From Colocasia esculenta (taxonomy: Eukaryota > Streptophyta > Magnoliopsida > Alismatales > Araceae): 64,000 bases of DNA. The notes beneath the pieces are model-generated. The model was not told where the DNA came from, searched no databases, and was given only the letters and a program-made list of their open reading frames with translations. Positions 23,824 through 36,251 of this stretch are shown piece by piece; position 1 is the first letter of the stretch, and every line of letters begins with the position of its first letter. Location of the stretch: positions 13,470,712-13,534,711 of the forward strand of contig CM024759.1 of assembly GCA_014218235.1 (NCBI GenBank), read 5' to 3'. A program made the translations under genes and the position numbers.

Positions 23824-24450
23824 AAGCGAGCCGATGTGTGGTGGTCCTCGTTGCTACGCACCCGGTTCGAGGGCGGTGCTGTAGAGGTGTTTTGGGACGA
23901 GTTCGTGAGGCTCTTTCGGGTCAAGTTTGTTCCGGAGCACATCCAGGACAAGATGGAGCAGGAGTTTCTCTCCTTGACTCAGGGATCCATAACCGTACTG
24001 GAGTACGAGGCCAGGTTTGCCGAGCTATCGAAGTATGCCCCTCACATTGTAGCTGATGAGTGCAGGAAGGCAAAGAAGTTCGTGATGGGTCTGAGGCCAT
24101 CACTAAGGACGAGGTTGGTGGCATTTGACCATCGTACCCTCAATGAGGCTCTAGCGCGGCTTGTCGGCAGGAGGAAGAGATGGAGCAGTACTTGGAGGAG
24201 AAGAAGGCTTCACAGAAGAGGCCTGCAGCTCCGTTCCAAAGGCAGGAGAAGAAGAAGGCGGCATACCAGTCACCGCAGCGTCCCATAGTATCGGGAAGTC
24301 GTCAGGTATCTTCTCAGCATTCCCCTAGTGGCAAGAAGGAGTGTCCTCATTGAGGGAGGGCACATGGTGGTACTGAGTGTTGGAAGATGGCGGGGAAGTG
24401 CTTGAAGTGTGGGAGCAGCGAGCATAAGATCAAGGATTGTCCCAGACTTC

Positions 24451-26221
24451 AACAAGGAGTCCAGTGCGGACCAGCTCCAGCAGCGACAGCAGCAGCAGCG
24501 CCAGCGATAGGAAGGCCTCGAGCCCAAGCTCGAGTGTTTGCGTTAGCTCGTGAGGATGTCGAGCAGGCGGAGCATGTTACCAAAGGTACGGTTCTTTTCA
24601 TGGGTATGCACGCTCGAGTTTTATTTGATACGGGTGCCACTCACTCGTTCATTTCCGAGCATTTTGCTAGGCAGTTAGCTTTAGAGTCAGGATTAGAGTC
24701 TGAGGAGTTAGAAGTCCCTTTGTCTGTGCACACACCTGCGGGAACGGTATCGACTAGGAAGTGTATTCCGTCCTTACCGGTGTGCATTAAGGATAGAGTT
24801 CTAGAAGGGTGTTTCTTCTTGCTAAAGATGAAGGACTACGATGCTATTCTTGGTCTGGATTGGCTAGAGGAGCACTATGCGTTAGTGGATTATCGTGGGA
24901 AGAAGATTGTTTTCCGCATTTCTGGTGAGGATGAATTTTCTCATCCATTGCCAAGGAACCTTGCAGGAAAGTTTGTTATCTCCGCCATGAAGGAGATGAG
25001 AATGGTGATCAAGGGTTGTGATGCTTTTCTTGCCAGCGTGGTATTAGTACCCAAGGCTGATAAGTCACCTACTCTTGAGGAGATAGATGTAGTGCAGGAT
25101 TTTCCAAATGTCTTTCCCGATGATTTATTTGGATTGCCACCGGCTAGAGAGATAGAGTTCACACTAGAGTTGCTTCCAGACACCTCTCCTATCTCAAAGG
25201 CCCCTTATCGAATGGCACCTGCGGAGTTAGCGGAGCTAAGGAAGCTGTTGCAAGATTTGTTAGATAAGGGATTTATACGCCCTAGTGTTTCTCCTTGGGG
25301 CGCACCTGTATTGTTTGTAAAGAAGAAGGATGGGTCACTTAGGTTATGCATCGATTATAGAAAGCTAAACCAAGTGACTATGAAGAACATGTATCCCTTA
25401 CCTCGGATTGATGATCTGTTTGACCAGCTGCAAAATGCATCGGTCTTTTCTATGATTGATTTGCGGTCTGGCTATCATCAGTTGAGGATTAGGACTGAGG
25501 ATGTGTCCAAGACGGCTTTTAGAACCTGTTACGGACATTATGAGTTTTTGGTCCTTCCGTTTGGTCTGACCAACGCCCCTGCAACGTTCATGGATCTCAT
25601 GAACAGGGTGTTTAGACCTTACCTAGATAGTTTTGTCGTGGTTTTCATCGATGATGTGTTAGTCTATTCTCTGGATGAGGCCACGCACCGTCAGCATTTG
25701 AGGGTAGTGTTGGAAGTTCTCCGAGAGCACAAGCTGTATGCAAAGTTCAACAAGTGCGATTTTTGGATGCGCAAGGTCCATTTCCTTGGGCATGTTATCT
25801 CCGGTGCTGGTGTAGCAGTAGATCCAGCGAAGGTCCAGGCTGTATTGGATTGAGAGATTCCCATGACCCATTCGGAGATTCATAGTTTCCTTGGTTTGGC
25901 GGGTTATTATCGGCGATTTATTGAGGGATTTTCATCTCTCGTCGCCCCATTGACCAAGCTAACCAAGAAGGGTGAGAAGTTTGTTTGGTCCGAGGAATGT
26001 AAGAGTAGCTTTCAATTATTGAAGGCTAAGCTTACTTCTGCTCCGGTATTGGTATTACCTAGTGGTGATGAAGGTTTTGCCATTTATACGGATGCATCTC
26101 AGATTGGCCTTGGCTGTGTATTGATGCAGCAAGGAAGGGTAGTAGCATATGCTTCTCGACAATTGAAGGAGCATGAGCGTAACTATCCGACTCATGATTT
26201 GGAGCTAGCGGCAGTGGTTCA
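24451..26221 (+). pseudogene. Tekay pol, 5' part: protease, RT, start of RNase H
   Basis: The aspartic protease has VLFDTGATHSFI near 24615-24650. The linker reads DVVQDFPNVFPDDL. The reverse transcriptase runs from about 25190 (PYRMAPAELAELRK, SPWGAPVLFVKKKDGS, LRLCIDYRKLN) to the catalytic FIDD motif at about 25650 (VVVFIDDVLVYS). A TGA at 25851-25853 replaces an expected Trp after AVLD. RNase H then continues (FLGLAGYYRRFIEGFS, YTDASQIGLGCVLMQ, DLELAAVVH) and is cut at 26221 by the Copia insertion. The rest resumes at 39753. RT and RNase H would copy the genomic RNA inside the particle. Confidence 0.93.
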
Positions 26222-28457
26222 TGTTGCCCAGTTGACGAGCCCAGAGGGGAGGGGGGGTGAATGGGTCTTTTAAAAAATTACTTAGCCAGTACCTGTACTT
26301 AAAACATTCACACAAAGATGTTCTTCGATGAAGGTTAGTGAAGGTTAGTATAAACAACAAACACACAAGAAATCAATCACACAACACAAGGAATTATCCC
26401 GGTTCAGACCTCCTCTCCTTAGGAGTCCTACGTCCAGTCCCTGAGCAACAACTTAGGATTCCACTAACAAGGGTACAGTCCCCCTATGGACACTACAACA
26501 CCCAGCTCAGCTGGTCTTCCTTCGCACGAAGGGAGCTACAACACCCTGGATAACCGACCAGGTCTTCCTTCACTACAGATGGGAAAAACAACACCCTAGA
26601 TCCCCAGGTCTTCCTTCACAACAGAAGGGAAACAACCAGCAAACATTAGGCAGGAAAAGCAAGCCCCTAGATCAAGCATTTGCAAGCAGTGATCTGAAGC
26701 TAATAGCCCTGAGAGCAAGAGATTTAACAGAGCACTCTCTCAGAACTACACAGGCTCTCTTGGGATTTCTAATATAGCACAGAGAGCAAAGAGCTTGAGA
26801 CAATTTCGAGTGGGATGCTTGGCTCTAGGATTCTCGCAAAAAATCTAAATTACTTGCGTTCTATTGTTGTATGTGAGTTCTTCACTGCATCTTCTGGAGC
26901 TGCTGTCTCGAATTTATATCTCCAATTTGAAATGTATTCGTTGAAGTATCCATTGTCTCTGGTTTGGTGGACGTTAGACTGAATGGTCCTTGGAAGCTTT
27001 AATCAATAGTCTTTTATCGATTTGTGCACGGAAAACTTTCTGTATTATCCTTTGCCTTTATTAGTCTAACGTTGTAAGATGAAATGTCGTCAAAGATCTG
27101 CACATATTTCAAGCTTAAATGGTGGACAGCTAAGCTGTCTCTGATGTCAATCAACGTTAGAACAAATAAACACAGAAATAGTAATGCCAAATTGTTGTTC
27201 TAAAGGATGCACACAGAGTAAGCACGATAATGGAAGATATCGCCTGCATGCATGCAGAGATACGATCAGTCTTCATTAAATGCACAAATGTCAGAAAAGA
27301 TATGTGCGAAGACTTTGACTATTCAATGCTGTTAAATATCAAGTCATTATAAAATCGATGCATTCATGACTTATGAAATCGTTATGTACTAACTGCCAAC
27401 TCAAATCGTTAAGTTACTACAAAAGAATCATTATGATCAAGACGATATAATCAAATCATTGTGATCAATAAAGAAATCGTTGTGTTCATTAAGGAAATCG
27501 TTATGAACACTTAAGAAATCGTTGCGCAAAGCAAATCGTTATGAGTTCTTAAGAAGTCGATGCGCGAAGCAAATCGTTATGAGCTCTAAGCAAATCGTTA
27601 TGAGCTCTAAAGAAGTCGATGTGCGAAGCAAATTGTTATGAGCTTTAAAGAAATCGATGCGAGAAGCAAATCGTTATGAGCTCTAAAGAAATCGATGCGC
27701 GAAGCAAATCGTTATGAGCTCTAAAGAAATCGATGCACGAAGCAAATCATTATGAGCTCTAAAGAAATCGATGCGCGAAGCAAATCATTATGAGCTCTAA
27801 AGAAATCGATGCGCGAAGCAAATCGTTATGAGCTCTAAAGAAATCGATGCGCGAAGCAAATCGTTATTGGCTCCAAGCAAATCGTTATGAAGTCTTAAGA
27901 AATTGATGTGATGACTTAAGGAATCGTTGCGATGAGCAAATCGTTACGAAGTCTTAAGAAATCGATGCGATGACTTAATGAATCGTTGCGATGAGCAAAT
28001 CGTTATGAAGTCTTAAGAAATCGATGTGATGACTTAAGGAATCGTTATGATGAGCAAATCGTTACGAACTCTTAAGAAATCGATGCGATGACTTAAGAAA
28101 TCGTTATGGGAACGATTTGTTTGTAAACAAACGATGTTTCTTTCTTATAAAGAAATTGTTAAGATACTTATGAAATCATTATGATATCAAATCGTTATAG
28201 TTCTATTGAAATCGATATACACTAAGGAAATCATTGTGATTTTCAATAGAAGTCAATGTGGGCTTAGAGAAATTACTTTCCTGGCATTGATATTTCTACA
28301 GAAGTATCAATACTTATCAAATAGGCTTGATTTTCCTTGAGGTATGTCCTGTGCTCAAGACTTAGGAAATATATGTTAATAAACTTGAAATGGTTTTGTT
28401 AATCACCAAAATAAATATGTAATAAATTGACATTTCATGGGGATAGACTGATCATCA
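26222..28457 (-). repeat. Copia 3' LTR (2,236 bp)
   Basis: Starts TGTTGCCCAG and ends GATCATCA on the plus strand, next to the polypurine tract. It is 60 bp longer than the 5' LTR, mostly because its internal 38-bp array has more units. A TATA-like box (sense TATAAAT) is at 26912-26918. Confidence 0.95.
27346..28240. repeat. ATCGTT/ATCGAT tandem array in the Copia 3' LTR
   Basis: About eight 38-bp units built from AAATCGTTATGAGCTCTAAA and GAAATCGATGCGCGAAGC (about 27531-27867). These are followed by about four units near 59 bp built from AAATCGTTACGAAGTCTTAA, GAAATCGATGCGATGAC and GGAATCGTTGCGATGAGC, with looser copies on both sides. It is non-coding. Confidence 0.9.
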
Positions 28458-28473
28458 ATCTCCCCCTTTTTGG
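28458..28473 (-). other. Copia polypurine tract
   Basis: Sense CCAAAAAGGGGGAGAT directly abuts the 3' LTR. A second tract, sense AAAAAGGGGGAGA, lies at 28551-28563, about 90 bp upstream. Confidence 0.92.
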
Positions 28474-28638
28474 TGATGACAAAACTTAACAAAAGCATGA
28501 ATAAAAATCTAGATATTTGCGGAATGTATTTCAAAAATGCTAAATATTTTTCTCCCCCTTTTTGTCATTAAGCAAAAAGATAAGCAGAGACAAAGAAGAA
28601 GAGAAAAGATTGAAGGGCACCCAAACAAAATTTATTGA

Positions 28639-31600
28639 TTAATTCTGAGGAGGTACATGTAGATAATAAGCAGGAGACAAAAGAGAGGCAAAATGAGAAA
28701 TGGTTTCCCATGCCTGTTCTTCCTGCTCTTCAAAAAACAACTTGAACACTCCAGGAGCTAAAGAGTAGGTTGGTCCCATGGAGGGAGCCATCCTGCGGAG
28801 ATGAAGAGTTAAATGTTGGTCAAGGAAATCAGCATAGGAGCCTGTATCCATGGACATCTTGAGAAAGAGGACTATCCCAAAGCTGGCACAAGCAAGGAAC
28901 CGATCCATAGAGATAGGGTAGTAGTTTTGCTTTTGCCTCAGGGCTTGGCGCATGGCTACAAAAACCTTGTACCTTTCAACCCAAGTCTTAAGGGGATCAT
29001 TTACCAGGTGAATGGAGTTCATGTCTAAAAAGGTAGCCGGAGAAACTTGAGGTTTACCTTCCCTGGATTGAGCTTCACTCAGATCAGACAACTGTTGAGC
29101 AGAAAGGGGGTAAAATCTGGTCCATTCTGAGGAGGTCAACCGCTCACATTCTGACAGGATGGGTGCAAGAACCTCAGCACTGAGAAATCTATGAAATGCA
29201 ACCAGAAAGCCTTTCTGTACCTTAATTCATCCCATAACCCTGGCAAAATGTTCAAAAATGATAGACCCAACAGAGGATTCCATGACTAGGAAGTGAATTT
29301 GGGGAAGAGAGATCTCCTCTGGTAGTTGAAGGGAAGCAAAATCAATTTGGACAGCTTCAGAGTGGGCTTCAGCTGTAGTAAGAGCTGTGATGGCCTGCTT
29401 GAACTGGCCCAACTGAACTTCTGGGAGATGATGGACATATCTAAAATTGTTGAACAGCAGGAAGTGCCTGACCATCTTGATCTCCTTCTGAATGAAAGGG
29501 CCCCAAGAATGTTTATGGTGGACTTGGAACCATTCTGATAAGGTCAGGGAATGGTCCCTTGGAGGGAATCTGGCAGATCTAGCTAGAAGAAATTTGTTAT
29601 AGAGCTCTTTGTTCCCCCTGGCCCATTGCTCTTCAGACTTGGAGTGAGCAACAGAGAAAAGTTTAGATTGTTCAGTTTTAGATAGAGGAGTATAGGATAG
29701 TACAACATTTAAATGGTCTGTAAGATTGAGGAAGGGAAGGTTGATGATGGTGGCAAAAACAACCTTCTGAAGATATTCTCTATACAGTGGTTTATTTTTA
29801 TTATCCACTGCGAGAGAAAACCACAGAGGGGGATATTTAGGGTCAGAGGAAAGGGAGGAAGTGGATGAGATTTTCCTCTTTTTAGGAGCAGAACTAGAAG
29901 AGTCTGCCCTATGAATATGATCCCCAACTTTCAGTACAGACCTAAGAATGGCTTCTTCAAACTCATCCTTGACTTTTTCAAGAAAAGGAGATTCAAGTTG
30001 AGCATTCTCAGGGATTATAGTAATGAAAGAGGGTGGAGGAGAAGGATGAAGAAAGAATCAGACAGAGAAAGGGGGTCATCTGCTGGTCCAAAGGAGGGAC
30101 CAGAGGAAGAGGAGGCTCCAGCAGAGGATGCTGGAGGGATCTCGAAGATGGGTGGAGGTGGAAGAATATGTGTTGAAGATGCAGGAGAGGAAGTGGAGTG
30201 AGATGGAAAAGGTGTTGGTGAAGAGATGGGTCGAGGTTGAGGTTTCTTGAAGGTTTGAGGGGTAGGTGGAGCTGTAGAGGATGAAGGTGGTGATGGGAGA
30301 ACTGGGGTTTGAGAGGAAGAAGGGGCTGGGGGCTCAGGAGCCATAACTTCTTCTTCAGCCACAGTCTGCACAGATTCTGACTCCATTGGCCCTGATGGCC
30401 CTTGCACCTGCTCAGCAAGCTCGGATGGCCCTGACTTACTAACCTCTGCTGCTACTACCGGCCCTGGTGGCCCTGACACTTGAACTAATGACCCTGATGG
30501 TCCTAACTCTTGCTCAGTTGGCCCTGAAGGCCTAGGAGAATCTACTTCATTTCTCTGAGCTGCAGGAGGGGGAGACGGAGGAGGAGCTGGAGCTCCAACC
30601 GCCTTTAGGATCTCAGACAGCAAGGATTTCATACTCCCCATTTCCTTATTAAACCACTTCATTGCATTTCTAATCTAAGAAAATTCCTTGGAGGTTGATG
30701 TCTGGCTCATTTTAATGGACTCCAAGTTAGACTGTACAGAGCACAGGGTCTTTCTTTGAGCATCCAACTGATTAAGGATAGGCTTCAGGTTTACCTTCCT
30801 CTGAATCTTCCTTGGCCTTCTGTGAGCAATTCGTTTTTCCTTGCTTTTATTTTCCACTGGATTTTCAACTTCAGCAGGATCTGTATTTTGCCTTTCATTT
30901 ATAGGGACATCTTTAGTGTGTTCTCCCTGTGATGCTGCTTCTTTCTCAGTCTCTTGCTCCCCCTTAATGGGAGCATCTTCTGCAATTCTTTCTTGCTCCC
31001 CCTGAATGGGAGCATCTTCCAACACAGTATCTTTCAGGTGGCCAGATGCCACAGCCTCTTCTATAGTGCTGCCATTACCTTCTGGAATAATTGGAGTGCT
31101 TTGAATGGAAACTAGGACATCTCGAAGAACTGAAGCTACCCTGGAAGAGGGTTGAGGATCATCTGATATTGATCTAACAGGAATAATGGTCTCAGGAGGA
31201 ATGTCCTCGATTCTTCTACTAGTTTCTTCCATCATTGCCTCTGTAGGAGCTACTGAGGCTTCCACTGCACCTTCTCTTTCCATTGCTACTGCAGGTGAAG
31301 CTGATGCTTCTGGTACCTTTTCTGCTGCCTCTGTAATTTCAGCTAGTGCTTCTGCTACTTGTTCCTCTGGCTCTACTACTGCTGCTGCTGGTTCTGCTAT
31401 ATCAGCTGCTACTCCTTGCTGAGCTTCTTGGGCTTCACCGATTATGGTTTCACCCTCAGCCACAGAGGTCTTGGTCCATACTCCATTGACGACTGAGAAA
31501 CCACTTTTTCTCAGATTTATGGACCTAATTGCTTGGCCCATCTTCTCAACTACTGCTCCAGACAAGTTCAAGCCAAAATGTCTGAAAATATTGGTGAGCA

Positions 31601-32273
31601 AGTGGGCATAGGGCAGAGATACATTCAGCTTGCTCTTAGTATCCCAAATTTGATCACGGGCAAATTTCATCCTCTCTATCATAACTTCGGCCATATTTAT
31701 CTCTTTATTCTGAATGGCCCAATACATCACATCTGAGTCTGCCTTGGTGCAAGTTGAGAACGTGGCACTTCTAGGGACTAATATCTGACAGACTATGAAG
31801 TGCAGAAGACGATTGAAGGCATTCAACTAGTTTATATCCAGTTTCCCATCTTTTAACTTATATTCGGGGCCAACAATCCCAAGTCCCTTAACTAGGGTAT
31901 CCTTTGTGTGGATCCCACTGAGCCCAGATGTAGACATGCCAAACAAAGACATCAACAAATCATGATCTATTTTGATTTGGGTACCTTTGACAGAAGATAT
32001 CAAAGACCCATCTGCCTCTGACTTCAAACAGACATAAAACGCCTTTATAAGGTCCGGGTAGCTTACCTCTGAAAGGGTTGCAATTCTAGTCCACTTCATC
32101 CTATCCATAGCTTCCACTATACTGTGCATCCGATTCTTCTCAAGATCTGCAACATCCACTGCCTTATTGCCACACAGCTTGGTCTTCACAAACGTGAACC
32201 TCTCCTGCTGCTCGGGTGAGAGGTACTCAGCGCCGTAGCCCCCAAGACTACCGGAAACGACGGACGCGGCCAT
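28639..32273 (-). pseudogene. Large accessory ORF downstream of Copia pol (about 1,210 codons, degraded)
   Basis: From the ATG at 32273 the frame runs to about 30015 with in-frame stops at 31827 and 30675. After one frameshift around 30000 it continues to 28639 with another stop at 29227. The protein similarity on both sides of each break reads through, so this was probably one long ORF. The N-terminal 230 residues (VADLEKNRM, YPDLIKAFYVCL, IDHDLLMSLFGM, LLHFIVCQILVPRS) resemble the plant-specific 'putative plant transposon protein' domain found beside many plant retroelement ORFs (from memory, Pfam Transposase_32-like). The middle is acidic, then Pro/Ser-rich, with a coiled-coil-like KWFNKEMGSMKSLLSEIL. 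A basic KKRK cluster near 29880 could be an NLS. The C-terminal 300 residues are unrecognised. Its position matches the env-like ORF of SIRE, but I see no clear signal peptide or membrane anchor. Function unknown. Confidence 0.7.
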
Positions 32274-32674
32274 GGACTTGGGTGGAGGAGGTTTTTAGGA
32301 GGGATGAGATGGTGGCAGGAATGAAAACCCTCAAGAAATTCTTCACGGGAAAAGGAGAGAGGCTTCAAATTCGTAGAGAGTCGATGCCGGAGTCGTTAGG
32401 GTATTGGCTCAGGCAACCAGACGAAAGAGGGAAAAAGGTGAAAGGTAGGGGATGAGTCATTCCCACAAGGTTTCGGAATAAATGGATACTTTATCGAAAA
32501 AAGAGACACCAAAAAGGCGGCAGAAAAAGACAAACGAGTTTGACTATCTCAGAGGACTTTTATAAAGGAGACCGCCAAGATAAGATAATAGAATTTTTCT
32601 TTTGCTTAACGCCATTGAGAGAAATATTACTTAAATTCTGAAAATTTATGTTTCAGTTTATCACAAAAATCCTT

Positions 32675-34550
32675 TCACAAATTACACATGTCCAATTCCC
32701 TTCTAAGAGATGTGAATCTCTCTTCGGATAAGGCTTTTGTGAAGATATCTGCTAACTGATCATTTGTATCAATAAAAGATATTTCTAAATTACCATTTGC
32801 TGCATGATCACAAATAAAATGGTATCTAACCTCAATATGCTTGGTCCTTGAATGCTGTACTGGATTTTTGGTGAGGTTTATGGCACTTGTGTTGTCACAT
32901 AACAGTGGGATTGTTTTGATGTGAAGCCCATAGTCCTCAAGTTGTTGCTTGATCCACAGGAGTTGTGTACAGCAACTTCCAGCAGCAACATACTCAGCTT
33001 CAGCAGTTGATAGTGCCACTGAATTTTGCTTCTTGGAGGACCATAATATCAAACATCCTGCAAGAAATTGACAACATCCACTGGTGTTTTTTCTATCTAT
33101 TTTGCATCCAGCATAATCAGCATCTGAATATCCTATTAGGTTAATTTCACATAATTTTGGATACCAAAGACCTAAGTCATGAGTTCTAGATAAATATTTA
33201 AAGATTCTTTTTACTGAAATTAGATGAGATTCTCTAGGATCTGCTTGATATCTAGCACACATACAAACACTAAATAGAATATCAGGTCTGCTAGCTGTTA
33301 AGTAGACTAGAGAACCTATCATACCTTTGTAGATCTTTTGATCTACTTTCTTACCATCCTTATCACTGTCCATCCTTGTTGATGTGCTCATAGGTGTTGA
33401 CAGTGGTTTGGCATTGTCGAATCCAAATTTCTTCAAGAGTTCTCTTGTGTACTTTTCTTGGCAGATGTGAGTACCTTCCTTTCCTTGTTTGATTTGTAGT
33501 CCAAGGAAGTAGTTGAGCTCTCCCATCATGCTCATTTCGAATTCTCCCTGCATGAGCTTTTCAAAATACTTGCAAAGAGATTCATCAGTGGAACCAAAAA
33601 TTATGTCATCTACATAAATTTGAACAAGCAGTATATTTTTGATCTTTGTCTTTATAAAAAGGGTGCTATCTACTTGACCTCTACTGAATCCATGGTTTAA
33701 AAGAAAAGAACTAAGCCTTTCATACCAGGCTCTAGGTGCTTGCTTTAAACCATACAATGCCTTATGAAGTTTAAAAACATGATTCGGAAATTCTGTATCA
33801 TCAAAACCCGGGGGTTGTTCCACATAAACTTCCTCCTTGATAAAACCATTTTAAAAAGCTGACTTAACATCCATTTGAAATAGTTTTAGATCTAATGCTG
33901 ATGCATATGCAAGTAAAATTCTAATAACCTAAAGTCTAGCTACAGGTGCATAGGTTTCATCGAAATCTATGCCTTCCTCTTGGGAATAGCCTTAAGCTAC
34001 CAGTCTGGCCTTGTTTCTTAAGATCACACCAGTCTCATCCAATTTGTTTCTGAATACCCACTTGGTGCCGATAACCGGATGGTCTGGGAACAAGTGACCA
34101 TACTTGGTTTCTCTTGAATTGATTAAGTTCATCTTGCATGGCTATAATCCAAGATTCATCAGAGAGAGCTTCATTAACTATCTTAGTCTCGATTTGAGAA
34201 ACAAATGCTAGATAATCACAAGGTATTACATTACCTCTTGTTCTTACCCCTATAGATGAATCACCAATAATGTTCTCAGGTGGGTGATCTTTCTTGTATC
34301 TCCACTCCTTTGGAAGATTATCATGTGTAATATCCTTTTGTTGCAAGTCTTCCAGAGGTGGATCATCCTTGTCTTCAATTGATGTATCCTTTAATTTCTT
34401 AGACAATTTATCTGCATCATCAATGTCACTATCTTCTTCCTTTCTCAAGGAAGGGTTAGTTTCATAAAAAATGATATGAACAGACTGTTCAATTAATAAA
34501 GAGTGCTTGTTAAATACTCTATAGCCTTTAGGTTTAGAAGAGTACCCCAT
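32675..34550 (-). pseudogene. Copia pol, 3' part: reverse transcriptase and RNase H
   Basis: The upstream segment (34550-34035) carries the connector KPKGYRVFNKHSLLIEQSV and the start of RT (SWIIAMQDELNQFKRNQVW), then shifts frame. The intact block 33823-32675 has VEQPPGFDD, ALYGLKQAPRAWYERL and the catalytic IYVDDIIFG. It continues with LNYFLGLQI, the RNase H region (YSDADYAGCKIDRKNTSG, SSKKQNSVALSTAEAEYVA, CDNTSAINLTKNP) and the end DQLADIFTKAL. The stop is at 32675. The order integrase before RT is diagnostic of Ty1/Copia. Confidence 0.93.
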
Positions 34551-34625
34551 GAAGATGCCTTCGTCTGATTTGGCATCTAACTTACCAATATCCCTTTTTC
34601 CATTGTTGTGGATGAAGCAAGGACA

Positions 34626-36136
34626 TCAAAATGTCCTGAAGTGACTGAACTTTGGCTTTTTTCCTTTGAATAGTTCATACGCTGTCTTCTTCAGGATTGG
34701 CCTAATCATCACCTTGTTGATGATATAGCTTGCTGTGTTCACTGCCTCAGCCCAGAAATACCTTGGCAAGTCATATTCTGATAGCATTGTTCTTGCCATA
34801 TCCAATAAAGTTCTATTCTTCCTCTCAGCAACTCCATTTTGCTGTGGTGTCCTTGGTGCTGAGAAATTATGCTCAATTCCTTCATTTTCACAGAACTCTG
34901 CAAACTTTTCATTCTGAAATTCACCTCCGTGGTCTGACCCGATACTAACAATACTGAATTTCTTGTCTTTCTGGACCTTCTTGCTGAAATTGACAAAGCT
35001 TTCAAATGTGTCATCTTTATGTTCTAGAAATGACACCCATGTAAATCTGGAGTAGTCATCAACTATAATGAAACCAAAATTCTTTCCTCCAAGACTAGTG
35101 GTCCTCATTGGCCCAAACAAATCCATATGAAGGAGTTCTAAAGGTTTTGAGGTGATTACCATAGTCTTTGACTTGAAGGAGCTCTTAATAAGCTTTCCCT
35201 TTGCACATAGTCTGCAGATGCTATCCATTTTCATGCTGACCTTTGGCAGACCTTCCACCAGATTTCTCTTTCTGAGCTTGTTCATGCCATCCAAACTGCA
35301 GTGACCCATTCTTCTGTGCCACAGCTCAGTTGATTGCCCTTTATTTGCTGCCAAACAAACGTCTTGCTCTTTAAGTTCTTCGAGATAGAGTACATATAAG
35401 TTCTTCTTTCTATTAGCTTCGAAGATTACTGCTCCATCCTTCAATATACTGCACTTTGTCTCTTGGAACTGAATCTGATGACCTCTGTCACAAAGCTGGC
35501 TGATGCTGATAAGGTTGTGCTTTAGCCCTTTGACAAGTAGTACATCTTCAATAACTGTTTTTCCTTTGTTGTTTACTGAACCGCTGCCTATTACTGTTCC
35601 TTTACCATTATCTCCATATGTAACAGACCCTTCTTCAGCCTGAAGATGAGTAAACAGCTTTCGATTCCCTGACATGTGCCTTGAGCACCCACTGTCCAAA
35701 TACCATTTGGATGCTCGAAGGTTACCCTGAAATAAAAACATTAAGTTTTAGGTACCCAAATTCTTTTGGGTCCTGAAGGGTTAGTATCATCAAATTTTCT
35801 TTTTATTATCCATTTCTTGTGTCTAGTTGGACATGTTATAATATGTCCTAACTTGTTGCAGTGACTATAGTAGGACAATTTAGTTACTTTTTCTATATAT
35901 CTAAAATCTGCTTTGTATGCAATGTCTTGTTCAGGTACAAATTTTGGAGTTAGGTATATTTTGGGATATATTATGGTTTCTTCATTGTCTGGGGGTGTAT
36001 AACATAATCCATTCTTCTTCTTACATGATCTTCTAGCACCTTTTAATATTAATGAGTTTTTACCATTCGTAAATTTTTCTAATGTGCTAGATAACTTTTT
36101 ATTTTCTTCTGTTAATGTATTAATTTCTATTTTCAA
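34626..36136 (-). pseudogene. Copia protease and integrase region
   Basis: A second CCHC-like region (YYSHCNKLGHIITCP) lies in 36136-35741, then the frame changes. The protease active site WYLDSGCSRHMSG follows near 35690, with the GAG-pre-integrase HHCC motif (LWHRRMGHCS, CRLCAKGK) after it. The integrase core has HMDLFGPM with the first Asp, GSDHGGEFQNEKF with the second Asp, and PQQNGVAERKNRTLLD with the Glu. A stop at 34626 ends the frame. Confidence 0.92.
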
Positions 36137-36251
36137 TTCGTCTGAGCTTGCTTATTTTTCAAGTTTAATTATTTGTTTATTCTTATCTTTTAGATCTTCA
36201 CATAATAGTTCATTTCTTCTTTTAAGTTCAGTTATTTGCCTTTCTACTTCC

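Larger units (their letters stand above)
23213..24450 (+). pseudogene. Tekay gag (three exon-like blocks, frameshifted)
   Basis: The start is the ATG at 23213 (MASRGRRG). Exon-like block 1 (23213-23449, 79 codons) is Pro/Gln-rich. Block 2 (23546-23746) has the SFKGESDPL motif, with MERLKRMSPH before it, and ends LATYMLQ. Block 3 (23824 on) starts KRADVWWSSLLRTRF and continues through the capsid region (EFLSLTQGSITVLEYEARF, KYAPHIV). Joining the blocks keeps one frame. A frameshift near 24165 and a TGA near 24352 inside the first zinc motif (CPH-stop-GRAHGGTEC) break it. A second knuckle, CLKCGSSEHKIKDC, is intact (24410-24450). Gag forms the virus-like particle in the cytoplasm and binds the genomic RNA. 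Confidence 0.88.

Noticed and set aside
27346..28240. CRISPR-like array
   Set aside because: The units are contiguous tandem repeats inside an LTR, without unique spacers, in a plant context.
30008..30418. Pro/Leu-rich ORF in a second frame over the Copia accessory ORF
   Set aside because: Shadow of the proline-rich segment in the main frame.
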